Assembly (NCBI GenBank): GCA_963677475.2
Contig: CAXXQD010000021.1
Coordinates: 310,001-374,000, forward strand
From: JABMQB01 sp963677475
Lineage (GTDB): Bacteria > Bacteroidota > Bacteroidia > Bacteroidales > Prolixibacteraceae
DNA: 64,000 nt
Direction: 5' to 3'
The position numbers were made by a program, and so were the translations under genes. The notes below the pieces were generated by a model that saw only the letters and a program-made list of their open reading frames with translations, was not told where the DNA came from and made no database searches. Positions 54,455-62,935 of the stretch are shown here, piece by piece. Position 1 is the stretch's first letter. Every line of letters starts with the position of its first letter.

Positions 54455-54684
54455 AAAAATGTTTTATTTTTATATTGAACAATAGGTCGATGGCGCAAAA
54501 AAGCGCAAAGTACAACCACCGAAAAAGTTACAATTGTTAATTTTTCTCACGTGTGCTGGAGCCGTAACAAGAAGCACGTTGAAATTAATTGAATAATTCC
54601 ATTTTTGTCTCTCCATAGAGAAAAAATTTGCTGAATTTAAAGAGTTTATTTACAAAGATTTGACTCTAAAACAATACCCTTAAG

Positions 54685-54768
54685 TACCCGGAGTGGGAAT
54701 CGAACCCACACTCTGTTGCCAGAACTGGATTTTGAATCCAGCGCGTCTACCAATTCCGCCATCCGGGC
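54685..54768 (-). tRNA. tRNA-Leu (anticodon CAA)
   Basis: On the minus strand an 84-nt cloverleaf begins GCCCGGATGGCGG at 54768. The anticodon stem-loop is CTGGA-TTCAAAA-TCCAG, anticodon CAA, decoding UUG. A long variable arm (TTCTGGCAACAGAGT) fits class II Leu tRNA, the T arm is GTGGGTTCGATTCCCAC, and the acceptor 3' side is TCCGGGT plus discriminator A (54685). CCA is not encoded; the first acceptor pair is a G-U. Confidence 0.93.
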
Positions 54769-54792
54769 GTACTGTTTTTATAAACAGGTGAG

Positions 54793-54823
54793 CAAAACTA
54801 ATTATTTCGTCCGAATCAGCAAA
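54793..54823 (-). promoter_or_regulatory. Promoter of tRNA-Leu (minus strand)
   Basis: TTTG (54823 down to 54820) and TAGTTTTG (54800 down to 54793), 23 nt apart start to start, 24 nt upstream of the tRNA 5' end. It lies immediately beyond the transporter stop codon. Confidence 0.65.
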
Positions 54824-54826
54824 ATA

Positions 54827-56203
54827 TTAAGCTGTTTTTTGAGCTTTTGCATCCAAACGTTTTACAACCTTCCCGTAGACGATGAGTGCAATTGCCGAAA
54901 CTAGTGATATACCAACAAAATAAAACCAAATATAATGCGCGTTGCTTGCTGCTTCTGCCCATGATTCGTGTGTATCGAACAAACGTGGATCAGGACAAAA
55001 CTTATCTAACAATACCCCCGACATAATAAATCCGAAAATAGACGATAAGAACGAATGTAAATGGCTGAATCCAAGATAAAGCCCCTCTTCTCCTTTTGGT
55101 GATTGCAACGAAAAGAATTCTAAAAACCGTGGTGATATAAATGTTTCTGCCAGTCCTTGAAATGCAATACCAATAACCATCATAAATGCAACTGGGTGCA
55201 TTCCAAGAATATTTTCGGTCATAAGGTTTCCAGAAGCCATAAACAACGCAGAAACCGGCATAATAAACATCCCAACAGCCATGCTAAACAATGCTGTCCG
55301 TTTTCGCATTAATTGCGTTACTAAACCAACTAACAAAAATACAACCAACGGGTTCACATTTGCATACCATGAAGGTGAAGCACCTTCTCCGGCCAAACGA
55401 AGCACATATTTAGGCATTGTCGCGTACATTTGGTGCTGCACCATCCAAAAACCTGTAATTATCAGAATAAGGACTATTAGCCGGAAATTTAATATGATTT
55501 TAACTAAGGCGTTAAGGATTTCATTTAATGATTTGCCTTCGCCCTGGGTTTGTTTGCTTCGATACATGAAAAACACCACTAATAATCCAAGAAGGGTTGC
55601 ACCCGCTGAAAAATAGCTGATCCAAATAAGCCCTTCGTTACCCATAGCTTCCCGCAAAGGTTTTACAATTGTTTTACCTGAAAAAGCCCCGATATTTACC
55701 ATGGTATAAAAAATACTATATCCCTTTGCCCTGTTTTCAGTCGTTGTTTCTTTGGCAACTGTTCCGGTAATCACCGATTTAATAAAAGACCCACCCAGGA
55801 TTATCAGTGCCATTACAGGCAATATTGCGTATTTGCTCGATGATTCTATCAATCCGGTAAAAACGGTTTTATCGCCATATTCTACCAAACCTGAAGACTC
55901 AAGGAATGTTGGCAAAATACCCATTCCTCCATAACCTAAAGTGAGCAATGCAAATGCCAACATCAACGATTTCCGAAACCCTATTTTATCGGCATAAGCC
56001 CCGGCAAAAGTGGGGAGAAAATAAAGGAGAGCTTGAAAAATACCGGCAATGGCAGCAGCTTCAATATCGCCAAATCCCAATATTCTTGAAAGATATAATG
56101 TGATTACAATAAACACCCCATAATATGCCGCCCTTTCAAACAACTCGACCGTATTGGCTACCCAGAATGCCCTTGGAAAATTGGGCTTTTGCTTATCTCC
56201 CAT
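54827..56203 (-). CDS. POT/PTR-family proton-coupled peptide transporter
   Basis: 458 residues, about 12 TM helices of the MFS fold. TM1 carries E20-x-x-E23-R24 in VELFERAAYYGV, the ExxER motif of proton-coupled oligopeptide transporters. RFGRKS-like GFRKSLMLAF and the tyrosine-rich first helices also fit. It probably takes up di- and tripeptides, though this branch is divergent and some members carry other substrates. It has its own TTTG/TATTTTTG promoter (56228-56257) and lies directly upstream of the tRNA-Leu gene. Confidence 0.78.
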   Translation of the reverse strand: MGDKQKPNFPRAFWVANTVELFERAAYYGVFIVITLYLSRILGFGDIEAAAIAGIFQALLYFLPTFAGAYADKIGFRKSLMLAFALLTLGYGGMGILPTFLESSGLVEYGDKTVFTGLIESSSKYAILPVMALIILGGSFIKSVITGTVAKETTTENRAKGYSIFYTMVNIGAFSGKTIVKPLREAMGNEGLIWISYFSAGATLLGLLVVFFMYRSKQTQGEGKSLNEILNALVKIILNFRLIVLILIITGFWMVQHQMYATMPKYVLRLAGEGASPSWYANVNPLVVFLLVGLVTQLMRKRTALFSMAVGMFIMPVSALFMASGNLMTENILGMHPVAFMMVIGIAFQGLAETFISPRFLEFFSLQSPKGEEGLYLGFSHLHSFLSSIFGFIMSGVLLDKFCPDPRLFDTHESWAEAASNAHYIWFYFVGISLVSAIALIVYGKVVKRLDAKAQKTA

Positions 56204-56227
56204 TTTATTATTTTTTTGATGCGCTTA

Positions 56228-56257
56228 CAAAAATAACAGCTTATTGCTAGAAACAAA
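56228..56257 (-). promoter_or_regulatory. Promoter of the POT transporter (minus strand)
   Basis: TTTG (56257 down to 56254) and TATTTTTG (56235 down to 56228), 22 nt apart start to start. It faces the POT transporter start at 56203. Confidence 0.62.
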
Positions 56258-56279
56258 ATAAGTGTATGCTTATAAACAT

Positions 56280-56312
56280 TTTACACCCTGCCAATTTGTT
56301 CGGCAGTGTAAA
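56280..56312. repeat. Inverted repeat between the divergent POT and FecI genes
   Basis: TTTACAC-CC-TGCC (56280-56292) and GGCAGTGTAAA (56302-56312) form an 11-bp stem with a two-base bulge. It is placed where an operator or a terminator could be; it is followed by T-rich sequence on the plus strand. Confidence 0.4.
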
Positions 56313-56380
56313 TTTTACTTAACTTTATTTTTCAAACAATATTATTAAACCAGCTTACTTGCAAAGAATAAATTAACTAA

Positions 56381-56974
56381 TTGATTGGTAATTATATGAA
56401 TAGCCAAACAGAAAACCTATTATTCTCAGAAGATGAACAAAAACACGAAGTAGCGTTCAAAACCATTTTTGAAACCTATTATACTTCCTTGTGTTGCTTT
56501 GCGGTTCAATACTTAAAAGACGACAATGCCGCAGAAGAAATTGTTCAGGAAGTATTTTTAAAAATCTGGGAAAAAAGAAAAACCATTCGAATTGAATCTT
56601 CCCTGAAAAGTTATTTGTTCAGAAGTGTGCGCAATTCATGCTTGAACCTGATCCAGCATGAAAAAATCAAAAGCCAACATATTGATGACACAAAAAAACG
56701 CTTTAAGCAAGAAATCAACCCGGACAAATTTTACCTTGAAATTGACCTGGCGAAAAAAATTGAAGAAAGTATTGATTCTTTGCCAGAGAAAAGAAGGGAA
56801 ATTTTCAGGCTTTGCAAAGAAGACGGATTGAAGTATAAAGAAATTGCCGAAAAACTTAATATTTCTGTCAAAACAGTTGAGGCTCAGATGGGTTTGGCTT
56901 TAAAAACTTTAAGGGAAAAATTAAAAACCTATCGAAGCTCAATATTTTTGTTTTATTTTTTTACGGATAAATAA
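56381..56974 (+). CDS. FecI-type ECF sigma factor
   Basis: 197 residues. Region 2: FKTIFETYYTSLCCFAVQYLKDDNAAEEIVQEVFLKIWEKR. Region 4: PEKRREIFRLCKEDGLKYKEIAEKLNISVKTVEAQMGLALKTLREKL, which has the VKTVEAQM pattern of Bacteroidota FecI-type factors. It activates its own operon or a receptor system when FecR relays a surface signal. The FecR gene follows after 32 nt. Distinct in family from the sigma factor at 4351. Confidence 0.9.
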   Translation: MIGNYMNSQTENLLFSEDEQKHEVAFKTIFETYYTSLCCFAVQYLKDDNAAEEIVQEVFLKIWEKRKTIRIESSLKSYLFRSVRNSCLNLIQHEKIKSQHIDDTKKRFKQEINPDKFYLEIDLAKKIEESIDSLPEKRREIFRLCKEDGLKYKEIAEKLNISVKTVEAQMGLALKTLREKLKTYRSSIFLFYFFTDK

Positions 56975-57009
56975 GGGTATAAATCGTTTCTAATGTCAAT
57001 AGAATAGTG

Positions 57010-58056
57010 ATGAAAGAAAAAAAGAACATAGAAAATGGAAGTTGGAGCCTTTTGGCAAAGTATTTAAACCATGAGGCAAACGAAGAGGAAACTAAACTTG
57101 TTGAAAATTGGATAAATTCTTCCAAGGAAAATAATGCCGATTTTGGAGCAAGCAAAGAAGCACTTGAAAAAGCAAAATTATACTATCAAAGTAAACGTTT
57201 TGATACCGCAACAGCCTGGGAAAAAATAAACGCAAACAGAAATAAGGTTAAAACAATTGCAATTAAGCAACCAAGTAAGACTGCCTTCAAAGCCATGAAC
57301 AAAGTTTTCAAATATGCTGCCGCAATTGTTTTAATATCCGTTTTGGGGACATTGACTTATTATTTTGGTTTCCAAAACAGCCCGCGTAATTTAAACAAAG
57401 TTGTTTCGCTTGAAAAACAAGTGTTGAGGGAAGTAGTATTGCCCGATGGTTCAGTTGTAACATTGAACAGCAATTCAACGCTTTTTTACCCATCTGCTTT
57501 TAAAGGTAATACCCGTGAAGTTACCATAAAAGGGGAAGCCTTTTTTGATATTCAGCCAAATGCTGCAAAACCATTTATTATTACAGCCGGGCAGGCAAGC
57601 ATTAAGGTACTTGGAACCTCGTTTAACGTAAACGCTTACCCGGAAAACGACCTTGTTGAAGTTATTGTAAAAACCGGGAAAGTAGAAGTCACAAACCGCG
57701 ATGGCAACACAAAAGAAAGCCAGGTTATTTTAATTCCGGGCGAAAAAGGAACATTGATTAAACCAGATAATAAATTGCATAAAACCATCAACGAAAACCC
57801 AAATTACAATGCCTGGTTTACACACGATTTGATTTTTGAAAATGCAAACATGGATAAAGTAATCGCATGTTTAAACAAATCCTACCATATTACTATTGAA
57901 GCCATTAGTCCGGAAATAAATGAGCTTAATTTAACTGCCCATTTTAGGGATGATCAATCTGTTAATTACATTTTAGATGTAATTACGGCCACTTTCAACC
58001 TGGAGTTAAGTGTTGAAGATGATAAGTATTTATTAAGAAGTCAAACTTTTAATTAA
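57010..58056 (+). CDS. FecR-type anti-sigma/sensor protein
   Basis: 348 residues from ATG 57010; a GTG 3 nt upstream is also in frame. The cytoplasmic N-terminal ~95 residues (LAKYLNHEANEEETKLVENWI) bind the sigma factor. One TM helix follows (~98-120, YAAAIVLISVLGTLTYYFGF). The periplasmic part has the FecR domain (LEKQVLREVVLPDGSVVTLNSNSTLFYPSAF, VKTGKVEVTNRDG) and a C-terminal DUF4974/secretin-like region. It normally relays a signal from the STN domain of a TonB receptor; here two STN-bearing non-receptor proteins follow instead. Confidence 0.9.
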   Translation: MKEKKNIENGSWSLLAKYLNHEANEEETKLVENWINSSKENNADFGASKEALEKAKLYYQSKRFDTATAWEKINANRNKVKTIAIKQPSKTAFKAMNKVFKYAAAIVLISVLGTLTYYFGFQNSPRNLNKVVSLEKQVLREVVLPDGSVVTLNSNSTLFYPSAFKGNTREVTIKGEAFFDIQPNAAKPFIITAGQASIKVLGTSFNVNAYPENDLVEVIVKTGKVEVTNRDGNTKESQVILIPGEKGTLIKPDNKLHKTINENPNYNAWFTHDLIFENANMDKVIACLNKSYHITIEAISPEINELNLTAHFRDDQSVNYILDVITATFNLELSVEDDKYLLRSQTFN

Positions 58057-58068
58057 AAATTCACAGCC

Positions 58069-59634
58069 ATGAATAAATTAAAATCAATAAGCCTAATCTG
58101 TGCAAGCATAGTATTCCTATGCATTTCGGCACCAACAAATTTGTTTTCGCAAGAACAAAAAGACTCACAATTTTTAGATCAGAACATCAGCATTTTTGCA
58201 GAAGATGAACCGCTGTCTGATATTATTGAAAAAATATGCGGTTACCTTAATATTGACTATTCCTACAACTCAAAATTAGTTGATGGAAAAGCAATTAGCC
58301 TAAATGTTTCGAACAAACCAATCAAGTTTGTTTTGGACCAATTAATGAAAGATTTTTACCTGATTTTTGAAATCGAAGACAATATTCTGGTAGTCCGCGA
58401 CTATGTGCCATTAGATGAAAGCCTTGGTTATGTGAACGAAACGAAACAATTTTCAACCGCAAACAGGGGTTTCTTTTTCGAGAATCCGAGAAAAAAATCA
58501 CATACCATTAAGTTTGAAACTGCAAGTAATTTGATTATTATTCCGGTAACCATCAATGAATCTGACACATTAAACTTCATATTGGATACAGGTGTTCGTT
58601 ATCCGATAATAACCGAGCTGCCGTTTATAAACAAACTAAACCTTAATTATATGATGCCGGTCCAGGTAAAAGGATTGGGAGAAGGAGAGGGGCTTACTGC
58701 CTATAGGTCAGGCAATAACAAAATGCAAATTCCGGGCTTGGTTGCCAACAACCAGGAAGTTCAAATGATTATCGATGAAAACTTTCAGATTTCCCATATG
58801 CTTGGAGTACCTGTACATGGTTTAATCGGGTTCAACCTTTTTAAAGATTATATTGTTAAAATTGACTATTACAACGAAAAAATAACCCTCTACAAACCTG
58901 AATATTACAAATATCGTGACCGTAAAAACGATATCATTTTGCCCCTTCATTTCGAAGGGAATAAACCATTTGTACGCACAAGTATTGTGATGGAAGACCT
59001 TTCAGAAGTTCCTGTAAAACTGCTAGTCGACACTGGTGCCAGCGATGCAATCTGGCTTTCAACTAGTTCTGATAAAAGAATTACGCTCCCATCAAACAAT
59101 ATTGAAACCTTTCTGGGCAGGGGCTTAAATGGCGATTTATATGGGAAAAAGGGTAGGATAGACGGCATTTGGGTAGGACCGTTGGTTTTGCCAAAACCAA
59201 TTGTTGCTTTCCCTAATTCTGAATTAATTGACCAACTAATTTCTTCAAACGATAGAAACGGAACCCTTGGTGCAGAAATCCTCCGAAGGTTTATTGTTAC
59301 CATTGATTACCGGAACCAACGCTTAACACTTCACCCAACCAACGACCTGAAAGATCCGTTTAACTATAACATGAGCGGAATTGAAGTTATCAACCCAATG
59401 CCCGGATTACCAGTATTTACTGTTGCAACCGTCCGCGAAAATTCACCAGCCTATTTTGCCGGCTTAAAAGAAAACGATCAAATCTTAAAAGTGAACAATT
59501 CTAATCTAAGTAACTTATCTTTGAACGATATAAATCTTCTTTTCCAAAGTAAAGAAGATAAAAAAATCAAAATGAAAGTGCTTAGAAATGGTGAAGAATA
59601 CGCCACCACTTTCTTGTTAAAGAAATGGTTTTAG
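58069..59634 (+). CDS. STN-domain aspartyl protease with PDZ domain
   Basis: 521 residues. Signal peptide to ~28, then an STN/secretin-N-like domain (~43-110, LSDIIEKICGYLNIDYSYNS, LVVRDYVPLD). Two pepsin-like lobes follow, each with a catalytic motif: ILDTGVRYPI (D173) and LVDTGASDAIW (D321). A C-terminal PDZ covers ~445-515 (VRENSPAYFAGLKENDQILKVN). Its location is periplasmic or outer-membrane associated. It is the third gene of the FecI-FecR operon and overlaps the next gene by 10 nt. The combination suggests STN-FecR contact controlling sigma activity, or a protease product under FecR control. Function inferred. Confidence 0.78.
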   Translation: MNKLKSISLICASIVFLCISAPTNLFSQEQKDSQFLDQNISIFAEDEPLSDIIEKICGYLNIDYSYNSKLVDGKAISLNVSNKPIKFVLDQLMKDFYLIFEIEDNILVVRDYVPLDESLGYVNETKQFSTANRGFFFENPRKKSHTIKFETASNLIIIPVTINESDTLNFILDTGVRYPIITELPFINKLNLNYMMPVQVKGLGEGEGLTAYRSGNNKMQIPGLVANNQEVQMIIDENFQISHMLGVPVHGLIGFNLFKDYIVKIDYYNEKITLYKPEYYKYRDRKNDIILPLHFEGNKPFVRTSIVMEDLSEVPVKLLVDTGASDAIWLSTSSDKRITLPSNNIETFLGRGLNGDLYGKKGRIDGIWVGPLVLPKPIVAFPNSELIDQLISSNDRNGTLGAEILRRFIVTIDYRNQRLTLHPTNDLKDPFNYNMSGIEVINPMPGLPVFTVATVRENSPAYFAGLKENDQILKVNNSNLSNLSLNDINLLFQSKEDKKIKMKVLRNGEEYATTFLLKKWF

Positions 59635-61196
59635 GTTTGAAAAAAATACTTTTTATATTATCGTTTGTTTTGTTGTTTGTCCCTGTTTTATGGGGACAGC
59701 AACAAGGCGGCGAATCTTTGTTCAACAGAAAAATCACCATTGAAAAAGCCGACCTTACCGTAGGCGAACTTCTTAATATTATCAGTGCAAAATCCGGCGT
59801 TTTTTTCTCTTACGATGCGTCGGTAGTTGTTTCCGACAGGCAACTTAACCTAACAATAAGTGAACAAACTATCTATGAAATCTTAAGCCAGATTTTTGAT
59901 AAAAATCTTTTTCGGTTTGTAGAGAAAAAAGACCATATCATAATTGCACTTATTGAAAAATCCCACGTATCTGATTCCTTGATTATTGTAGATGAAAAAG
60001 CGATAAACTCATCCGATTACCTCCGTGTTTCAGGTAAAATTGTGGATGCAAAAAAATCCGATCCAATACCATTTGCAAACATATCCATAGTAGGAAAAAC
60101 CTTTGGCACCATTACAAATTTAGATGGCGAATTTATACTAAAAATCCGTCCGGAAGAAAAGGAGGACACGGTTTTATTTTCAAGCCTTGGATATTCTCCA
60201 AAAGCAATTCCGGTAAAAGACCTATCGGAAAATGAACTCATACAACTCCGCGAATCGGCTATTGAAATTGAAGAAGTAAAAGTTGTACCAATCACACCTG
60301 ATTATGTAATGGACATGGTTTACGAAAAAATTAATTTGAACTATTCCAGTGAATTAATGACCCTTAAGGCTTTTTACCGTGAAACATTAAAGCAAGACAA
60401 CAATTATATTAATGTTTCGGAAGCAATAATTGAAGTATTAAAAGCACCCTATAGCAACTCGTTCAAAGCAGATAAAGTTCGGCTTTTAAAAAACAGGCAA
60501 AGTACCAATGAAACAGCGTTTCAGTGGGTGAAATTTAAACTCCAGGGCGGACCAAAAACAATTACTCAACTGGATCTTGTAAAAACCATGGAATCGTTTC
60601 TTGACCCCGTATTTAGAGGATATTATGATTTTAAAATCGGAAAAATTCTTTGGCATCTTAACCGCCCGGTTTATATTGTTGAATTTAAGCCTATTAAGGG
60701 TTTCGGATTGCTTTTTTATGAAGGCGAAATGTATGTTGACCGTGAAACCTATGTGGTTATGCATATCAATTTCAGAATGGGTAAATCAAGCTTAAGGTCG
60801 GCCGACAAATCCTTAATAAAAAAGAAACCATCAGGATATAAAGTCCGAACCCAAAGCCTTGAATATCATGTAGATTATACACAAAGTAAATACAAATGGT
60901 GTTTAAGCTCCGCAAGGGCTTCTGCAGTATTTAAAATACGTGGTAAAAAAGAAAAGCTTAATTCAACGTTTCACAGCGTATCTGAAATATTGGTTACCGA
61001 TATTGAAAAAAGCCAGATCAAACGATTTCCGAGAGGCCAATTATTTTCGATTAACGATATTTTTACCGATGAAATTAAAGAATACGATGAAAAATTCTGG
61101 GGCAATTTCAATATCATAAAACCCAATGCCGACTTACGGGAAGCACTTAAATACTTCGATGTTAACAGTTCTTTAAACAAAATTGGCATCTACTAA
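59625..61196 (+). CDS. STN plus carboxypeptidase-regulatory-like domain protein
   Basis: 523 residues. Signal peptide (LKKILFILSFVLLFVPVLWG), an STN domain (~36-110, LTVGELLNIISAKSGVFFSYDASV), then a carboxypeptidase-D-regulatory-like fold (~133-215, VSGKIVDAKKSDPIPFANISIVGKTFGTITNLDGEF). The C-terminal ~300 residues are beta-rich with no plug or barrel of a TonB receptor, and include a YDFKIGKILWHLNRPVYIVEF segment. The start ATG 59625 overlaps the protease gene by 10 nt, indicating translational coupling. It is the last gene of the FecI-FecR operon. Role unknown. Confidence 0.72.
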   Translation: MVLGLKKILFILSFVLLFVPVLWGQQQGGESLFNRKITIEKADLTVGELLNIISAKSGVFFSYDASVVVSDRQLNLTISEQTIYEILSQIFDKNLFRFVEKKDHIIIALIEKSHVSDSLIIVDEKAINSSDYLRVSGKIVDAKKSDPIPFANISIVGKTFGTITNLDGEFILKIRPEEKEDTVLFSSLGYSPKAIPVKDLSENELIQLRESAIEIEEVKVVPITPDYVMDMVYEKINLNYSSELMTLKAFYRETLKQDNNYINVSEAIIEVLKAPYSNSFKADKVRLLKNRQSTNETAFQWVKFKLQGGPKTITQLDLVKTMESFLDPVFRGYYDFKIGKILWHLNRPVYIVEFKPIKGFGLLFYEGEMYVDRETYVVMHINFRMGKSSLRSADKSLIKKKPSGYKVRTQSLEYHVDYTQSKYKWCLSSARASAVFKIRGKKEKLNSTFHSVSEILVTDIEKSQIKRFPRGQLFSINDIFTDEIKEYDEKFWGNFNIIKPNADLREALKYFDVNSSLNKIGIY

Positions 61197-61242
61197 TCGT
61201 ACCTATTTTCACCTACCTTAAATTGCTTTCGCTTTAAATGCT

Positions 61243-61250
61243 TATTTTTG
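61243..61250 (+). promoter_or_regulatory. Predicted -7 box for rbfA (TATTTTTG)
   Basis: TATTTTTG lies 19 nt before ATG 61269 and overlaps an earlier in-frame start codon (61248), supporting 61269 as the real start. No good -33. Confidence 0.55.
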
Positions 61251-61268
61251 CTGAATAACACATTAAAA

Positions 61269-61616
61269 ATGGAAGAATTTAGCACAAGACAAAATAAAGT
61301 GGCAAGGTTGGTTCAAAAAGAACTGGCCGATTATTTTCTTAAAGAAACCAAAAACCTTTACCACGGCAAACTCATTAGTGTAACCACCGTGAGGGTTACA
61401 AAAGACCTTAGCCTTGCAAAAGTTTATGTAAGTATATTTCCTTCCGAAGGTTCGGAAAGTATTATAAGAAGCATAAAACAATCAACGAAAATAATCCGGG
61501 GCTGGCTTGGACGAAAAATCGGCAAACAAGTTAGAATTACACCAGATCTTCAATTTTATATTGACGATAGTAACGATTACATTGATAATATAGATAAAAT
61601 ACTGGGCAATAAATAA
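61269..61616 (+). CDS. rbfA: 30S ribosome-binding factor A
   Basis: 115 residues from ATG 61269 (MEEFSTRQNKVARLVQKELADYF). KH-like fold with LISVTTVRVTKDLSLAKVYVSIFP and WLGRKIGKQVRITPDLQFYIDDS. It binds the 30S subunit in late maturation and helps cold adaptation. An upstream in-frame TTG at 61248 overlaps the -7 box and is rejected. The permease gene follows after 11 nt. Confidence 0.92.
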   Translation: MEEFSTRQNKVARLVQKELADYFLKETKNLYHGKLISVTTVRVTKDLSLAKVYVSIFPSEGSESIIRSIKQSTKIIRGWLGRKIGKQVRITPDLQFYIDDSNDYIDNIDKILGNK

Positions 61617-61627
61617 ATAGCTACATT

Positions 61628-62854
61628 TTGAACTTCCCTTTTCTGATAGCCAAACGATATTTTATTTCTAAAAAGAAACAAAATATTATTAACATAATAT
61701 CGGGCGTGGCTGTTACCGGAGTTGCCATTACCACAATGGCACTCATTACTATTTTATCTGTTTTTAATGGCTTGGATAGCCTTGTTAAATCGATGTTCAG
61801 CTCGTTCAACCCTTCCATAAAAATTACTGCTGTTGAAGGTAAAACATTTGATCCGTTATTAATTGATAAAGAATCTGTTACAACCCTTAAAGGTGTTGCA
61901 TCCTGGGCAGAAACGCTGGAAGAAAATGCCATTTTATTGTACAATAACAAACAAGATATTGCAATTGTTAAAGGTGTTTCTGATGACTATATTCATGTTA
62001 CCGATTTGGATAAACACCTTATTCATGGTGAATTATTTTTTAAAAATAACGGCCTTAATTATGCTGTTTTTGGTGCCGGTGTTGCAATGAGATTAGGAGT
62101 TGGGCTGTCTTTTGTACAACCTATTGATATTTATGCCGCTAAAAAAGGGGAAAGGATGTCAGCCAATATTTCCCGTGCCCTTAACCATAAATATGTGTAT
62201 CCTGCAGCAACGTTCTCAATTCAGGAAAGCATCGATTCAAAGTATGTATTGGTTCCCCTCGATTTTGCCCGCGAACTTTTTGATGCCCCTAATAATGTAA
62301 GCGCAATTGAAATTAAACTGGAAAATGGTGTTGATATAAACGCAACAAGAAATGCAATTCAAAACATAATCGGCAGTGCGTTCCACGTGAAAAACCAATA
62401 CGAACAACACGAAACTATTTATCGGGTAATGAATTCTGAGAAATGGGCAATTTTCCTGATCCTTTCCTTTATACTTCTTATTGCATCTTTTAATATTCTT
62501 GGAAGCTTGTCCATGTTAATCATCGATAAAAAGGAGGATATCATGATTTTAAAAAGCATGGGTGCTGAACAATCATCGGTTAAACAAATATTTTTGATTG
62601 AAGGATGGCTAATTTCGCTCACAGGGGCTGTTTTGGGGCTTATTTTAGGCATTTTGGTGTGTTGGGTGCAACAATCGTTCGGATTGGTTAAACTTGCAGG
62701 TGGAGGCTCCTTTGCAGTGTCTGCTTATCCTGTCGAAATACACTTCTTCGACGTAATTTTATCATTTGTAGTTGTACTGCTAATCGGCTTTCTTATTTCG
62801 TGGTATCCAATACGTTATATTTCCGGAAAATACATGGATGAATCCAGTCATTGA
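61628..62854 (+). CDS. ABC transporter permease, LolC/LolE-like
   Basis: 408 residues. An N-terminal TM helix (NIINIISGVAVTGVAITTMALITILSVFNGLD), a large periplasmic domain (~45-265) and three C-terminal TM helices in the FtsX-type fold (WAIFLILSFILLIASFNILGSLSMLIIDKKEDIMILKSMGA). The MILKSMGA segment is the coupling helix region. It belongs to lipoprotein-releasing LolC/E-type permeases. No ATPase is encoded nearby. It starts with TTG at 61628 (N-terminus NFPFLIAKRY fits the family). It follows rbfA by 11 nt. Confidence 0.82.
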   Translation: MNFPFLIAKRYFISKKKQNIINIISGVAVTGVAITTMALITILSVFNGLDSLVKSMFSSFNPSIKITAVEGKTFDPLLIDKESVTTLKGVASWAETLEENAILLYNNKQDIAIVKGVSDDYIHVTDLDKHLIHGELFFKNNGLNYAVFGAGVAMRLGVGLSFVQPIDIYAAKKGERMSANISRALNHKYVYPAATFSIQESIDSKYVLVPLDFARELFDAPNNVSAIEIKLENGVDINATRNAIQNIIGSAFHVKNQYEQHETIYRVMNSEKWAIFLILSFILLIASFNILGSLSMLIIDKKEDIMILKSMGAEQSSVKQIFLIEGWLISLTGAVLGLILGILVCWVQQSFGLVKLAGGGSFAVSAYPVEIHFFDVILSFVVVLLIGFLISWYPIRYISGKYMDESSH

Positions 62855-62893
62855 TTTCTTTTTTTGAATTCATGACATTTACAATTCTTTCTA

Positions 62894-62901
62894 TATTTTT
62901 G
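62894..62901 (+). promoter_or_regulatory. Predicted -7 box for tdh (TATTTTTG)
   Basis: TATTTTTG ends 35 nt before the tdh start. A TTTG (62863-62866) upstream is 31 nt away start to start, longer than consensus. Confidence 0.5.
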
Positions 62902-62935
62902 AATGAATAACTTGCACTTAAATTAAAATTAAGCA

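Noticed and set aside
54602..54626. Hairpin TCTCT/AGAGA downstream of the tRNA-Leu gene as a terminator
   Set aside because: The GC part of the stem is only five pairs, a mismatch interrupts it, and no clean T run follows on the minus strand.
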